Shown: one piece after another, positions 62,602-64,000 of the stretch
How positions within the stretch are numbered: the first letter of the stretch is position 1
How the letters are laid out: the number at the start of each line of letters is the position of its first letter
Assembly (NCBI GenBank): GCA_938048695.1
Contig: CALIUO010000007.1
Coordinates: forward strand, 278,943-342,942
Direction of reading: 5' to 3'
Length of the DNA stretch: 64,000 nt
Source of the DNA: an uncultured SAR86 cluster bacterium
GTDB taxonomy: Bacteria > Pseudomonadota > Gammaproteobacteria > Magnimaribacterales > Magnimaribacteraceae
The notes under the pieces: model-generated
The model's input: the letters and a program-made list of their open reading frames with translations, nothing else
The model's database searches: none
What the model was told of the DNA's origin: nothing
Position numbers and translations under genes: made by a program

Positions 62602-62633
62602 GTAATTTCTTATCTTTTAGGAAGTTTTTTTAG

Positions 62634-62718
<85 letters not shown>

Positions 62719-62747
62719 TATAAATAAAGGTCAAAAAACAGCGCGCA

Positions 62748-62776
62748 ATTCTGTAACTGCAAGCTTATTATGTCAA
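62748..62776 (-). promoter_or_regulatory. Promoter for tRNA-Tyr
   Basis: Minus strand TTGACA (62771-62776), 17 bases, CAGAAT (62748-62753), followed by TGCGCGC, a discriminator expected under stringent control. It lies in the 88-base gap divergent from birA. Confidence 0.75.
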
Positions 62777-62806
62777 CTTAAATTGATTAAATTTGTATAG
62801 TTTTAG

Positions 62807-63613
62807 ATGATGAAAGAGAATTTTCTTCCTTTAGAAGCTGAAAAAATCATAAATAATCTTGATTATGAAATTTTAGATTATTTGCCTGAAATATTTATTT
62901 CAGATAAAACGGCTTCAACTAATGATGACGCAAAAGAGTATTTACTGAATCAGCCCGCTGAATTATCAGTACATCTAGCAGAGCAACAAGATGCTGGAAA
63001 AGGAAGAAATGGAAAAAAGTGGGTTAGCCCTAAAGGAAAAAACATCTATCTTTCTTTGGGGTGGAGATCTCCTCTGCAATATTCAGAATTGGATGGTTTA
63101 AGTTTATCAGTAGGTTCTATTTTGGCGACTGTACTCAATAAAAAAGCCAATAACTCTATCAAGATAAAGTGGCCCAATGACTTGATGATACATCAAAAGA
63201 AAATATCAGGGATATTAATTGAGACCATAGATATTGAGGGACAAGTGGGTATTGTGATAGGTATTGGAATAAATGTTCATATGTCTAGAGAAGATGGGAA
63301 GGATATTGATCAGTCTTGGGTTACGCTTGATGAAGCTTCAAGAAACATCAATGATAGAAACTTATTAGTAGCAATGCTACTTAACGAACTATTTAAATTT
63401 ATTAAGATCTTTCCTAAAGAAGGTTTCAAGGCCTTTAAATCAAAGTTTGAAAGCCTGGATCTGTTGAATGGCAAAGTTTGTAAAGTAACTTCGGATGATA
63501 CAGACAAAGTTGTAGAGGTGATTGGTGTGAGCGATAGTGGAGAGCTTTTGGTTAAAGAAAATTCAGAATATCTTTCTCTTCGTTATGGCGAAGTTTCGAT
63601 AAGAGCACTATAA
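62807..63613 (+). CDS. birA: Biotin--[acetyl-CoA-carboxylase] ligase BirA, catalytic form without DNA-binding domain
   Basis: Attaches biotin to the carboxyl carrier protein of acetyl-CoA carboxylase. The catalytic domain is complete: STNDDAKEYL, QDAGKGRNGKKWVSPKGKN (the biotinyl-AMP loop GRGRRGR equivalent), IKWPNDLM, GILIET and GIGINVHM, followed by the C-terminal SH3-like domain. At 268 residues it lacks the N-terminal winged helix of E. coli BirA (321). A TAG lies directly before the ATG, so no longer frame exists. It is therefore a ligase and not a repressor by itself. Divergent from tRNA-Tyr; tRNA-Thr(TGT) follows 10 bases later. Confidence 0.95.
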   Translation: MMKENFLPLEAEKIINNLDYEILDYLPEIFISDKTASTNDDAKEYLLNQPAELSVHLAEQQDAGKGRNGKKWVSPKGKNIYLSLGWRSPLQYSELDGLSLSVGSILATVLNKKANNSIKIKWPNDLMIHQKKISGILIETIDIEGQVGIVIGIGINVHMSREDGKDIDQSWVTLDEASRNINDRNLLVAMLLNELFKFIKIFPKEGFKAFKSKFESLDLLNGKVCKVTSDDTDKVVEVIGVSDSGELLVKENSEYLSLRYGEVSIRAL

Positions 63614-63623
63614 TGCCCACCGC

Positions 63624-63696
63624 GCTGGCGTAGCTCAGTTGGTAGAGCAGCTGATTTGTAATCAGCAGGTCGTAGGTTCAAATCCTATCGCCAGCT
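63624..63696 (+). tRNA. tRNA-Thr (TGT anticodon), CCA not encoded
   Basis: 73 bases. Acceptor GCTGGCG/CGCCAGC with discriminator T. Anticodon arm GCTGA-TTTGTAA-TCAGC gives TGT. T arm GTAGG-TTCAAAT-CCTAT. The next bases are CAG, so CCA must be added afterwards, unlike the other three tRNAs here. Ten bases after birA, probably cotranscribed with it. Confidence 0.97.
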
Positions 63697-64000
63697 CAGA
63701 ACACAAAGCCTTGTATTACTTGACTCTCAGAGCATTTAGTACAGGGCTTTTTTCATGTCTGTTCTCTTCAATTCCTAGAAAAGTCAACCATAGGTCAACC
63801 AAATTACAGGTTTCGTTTCCCTGTATCAGCACTTCAATACTGCCCATTCTTTTATGTTTGGTTGGTCAACTGTTGTTCTTAGGTGGGGTGCAGGATGTAC
63901 AGGGGTGGGTACGGGTATATATAGAAGTGCTCGAACATTTTTTGCCAATTTTGGGTGTATACCATTGACTTTTGAAGCCCAGATATGATACGCTGAATCG
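63697..64000. other. About 300 bases without a credible gene at the right edge
   Basis: After the terminator hairpin this stretch holds GTCAACC twice as direct repeats (63783-63789, 63794-63800), GTTGGTCAAC at 63861-63870 and an inverted repeat TACAGG/CCTGTA with a 9-base loop (63805-63825). Only short, unconvincing frames exist. The layout would suit the edge of an element integrated in the tRNA gene, but no integrase is seen. Confidence 0.4.
63705..63753 (+). terminator. Rho-independent terminator after tRNA-Thr(TGT)
   Basis: AAAGCCTTGTA pairs with TACAGGGCTTT over 11 bases with one G-T pair, a 24-base loop, and a run of six T at 63748-63753. It would end birA-tRNA-Thr transcription. Confidence 0.75.

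Noticed and set aside
62454..62633. Possible degenerate tRNA-Gly between tRNA-Thr and tRNA-Tyr
   Set aside because: No T-loop sequence, acceptor pairing or CCA can be found; the segment is promoter plus leader.
63716..63847. Minus-strand frame of 43 codons (MGSIEVLIQGNETC...)
   Set aside because: Too short to judge, overlaps the terminator stem, no ribosome site and no family resemblance. Could be a remnant but cannot be supported.
63639..63968. Plus-strand open frame of 109 codons starting inside tRNA-Thr
   Set aside because: It begins within the tRNA, runs through the terminator hairpin, has no ribosome site and a low-complexity, frame-artifact composition.

Overview
The window is an AT-rich (roughly one third G+C by eye), very compact stretch of a gammaproteobacterial chromosome. 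The evidence is the lpx/bam envelope cluster, fabA-fabB, a Fur protein, an Obg-ProB cluster and an uninterrupted tuf-secE-nusG-rplKAJL-rpoBC-str-S10-spc-alpha run, which is the ancestral order kept in Pseudomonas-like lineages. Low G+C, tiny intergenic spaces, 1-base stop/start overlaps and several lost neighbours point to a streamlined, probably marine, free-living gammaproteobacterium (SAR86-like). That lineage guess is inference; nothing in the sequence proves it. Almost everything is core housekeeping. I see no phage, insertion sequence, CRISPR array or defence system.

Region 1 (1-11660, minus strand): translation and envelope operon rpsB-tsf-frr-uppS-cdsA-dxr-rseP-bamA-skp-lpxD-fabZ-lpxA. 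The last gene is cut by the left edge, and pyrH is missing from its usual place between tsf and frr. Region 2 (11830-17154): the heat-shock operon grpE-dnaK-dnaJ-dapB with two clear sigma-32 promoters, then fur with its own Fur box, divergent from bamE. Region 3 (17156-24047): the accessory part. It holds a sodium symporter-family transporter, two small unknown membrane proteins, smpB with the tmRNA gene, an extended SDR reductase, a MarC-family protein, an SMP-30-like protein and a family-9 glycosyltransferase.

Region 4 (24120-33341): rpsT, proB, obgE, rpmA and rplU; then ispB, fabA and fabB; then divergent ssb and uvrA. Region 5 (33338-61161, minus strand): one long block of about 28 kb carrying the alpha, spc, S10, str, rpoBC and L11/L10 operons, nusG, secE and tRNA-Trp. 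This includes rpmJ and rpmD, both very short genes. Region 6 (61163-64000): tuf, tRNA-Thr(GGT) and tRNA-Tyr on the minus strand, birA without a DNA-binding domain and tRNA-Thr(TGT) on the plus strand, then about 300 bp without a credible gene.

The genes work together as the growth core of the cell: transcription (RpoA, RpoB, RpoC, NusG), translation (about 33 ribosomal proteins, EF-Tu, EF-G, EF-Ts, RRF, tmRNA/SmpB), protein folding (DnaK/DnaJ/GrpE), secretion (SecY, SecE) and outer-membrane building (BamA, BamE, Skp, LpxA, LpxD, RseP). Several strong promoters (before rpsB, rpsJ, rpsL, tRNA-Tyr and tRNA-Thr/tuf) can be read directly, and some carry G+C-rich discriminators typical of growth-rate and stringent control.
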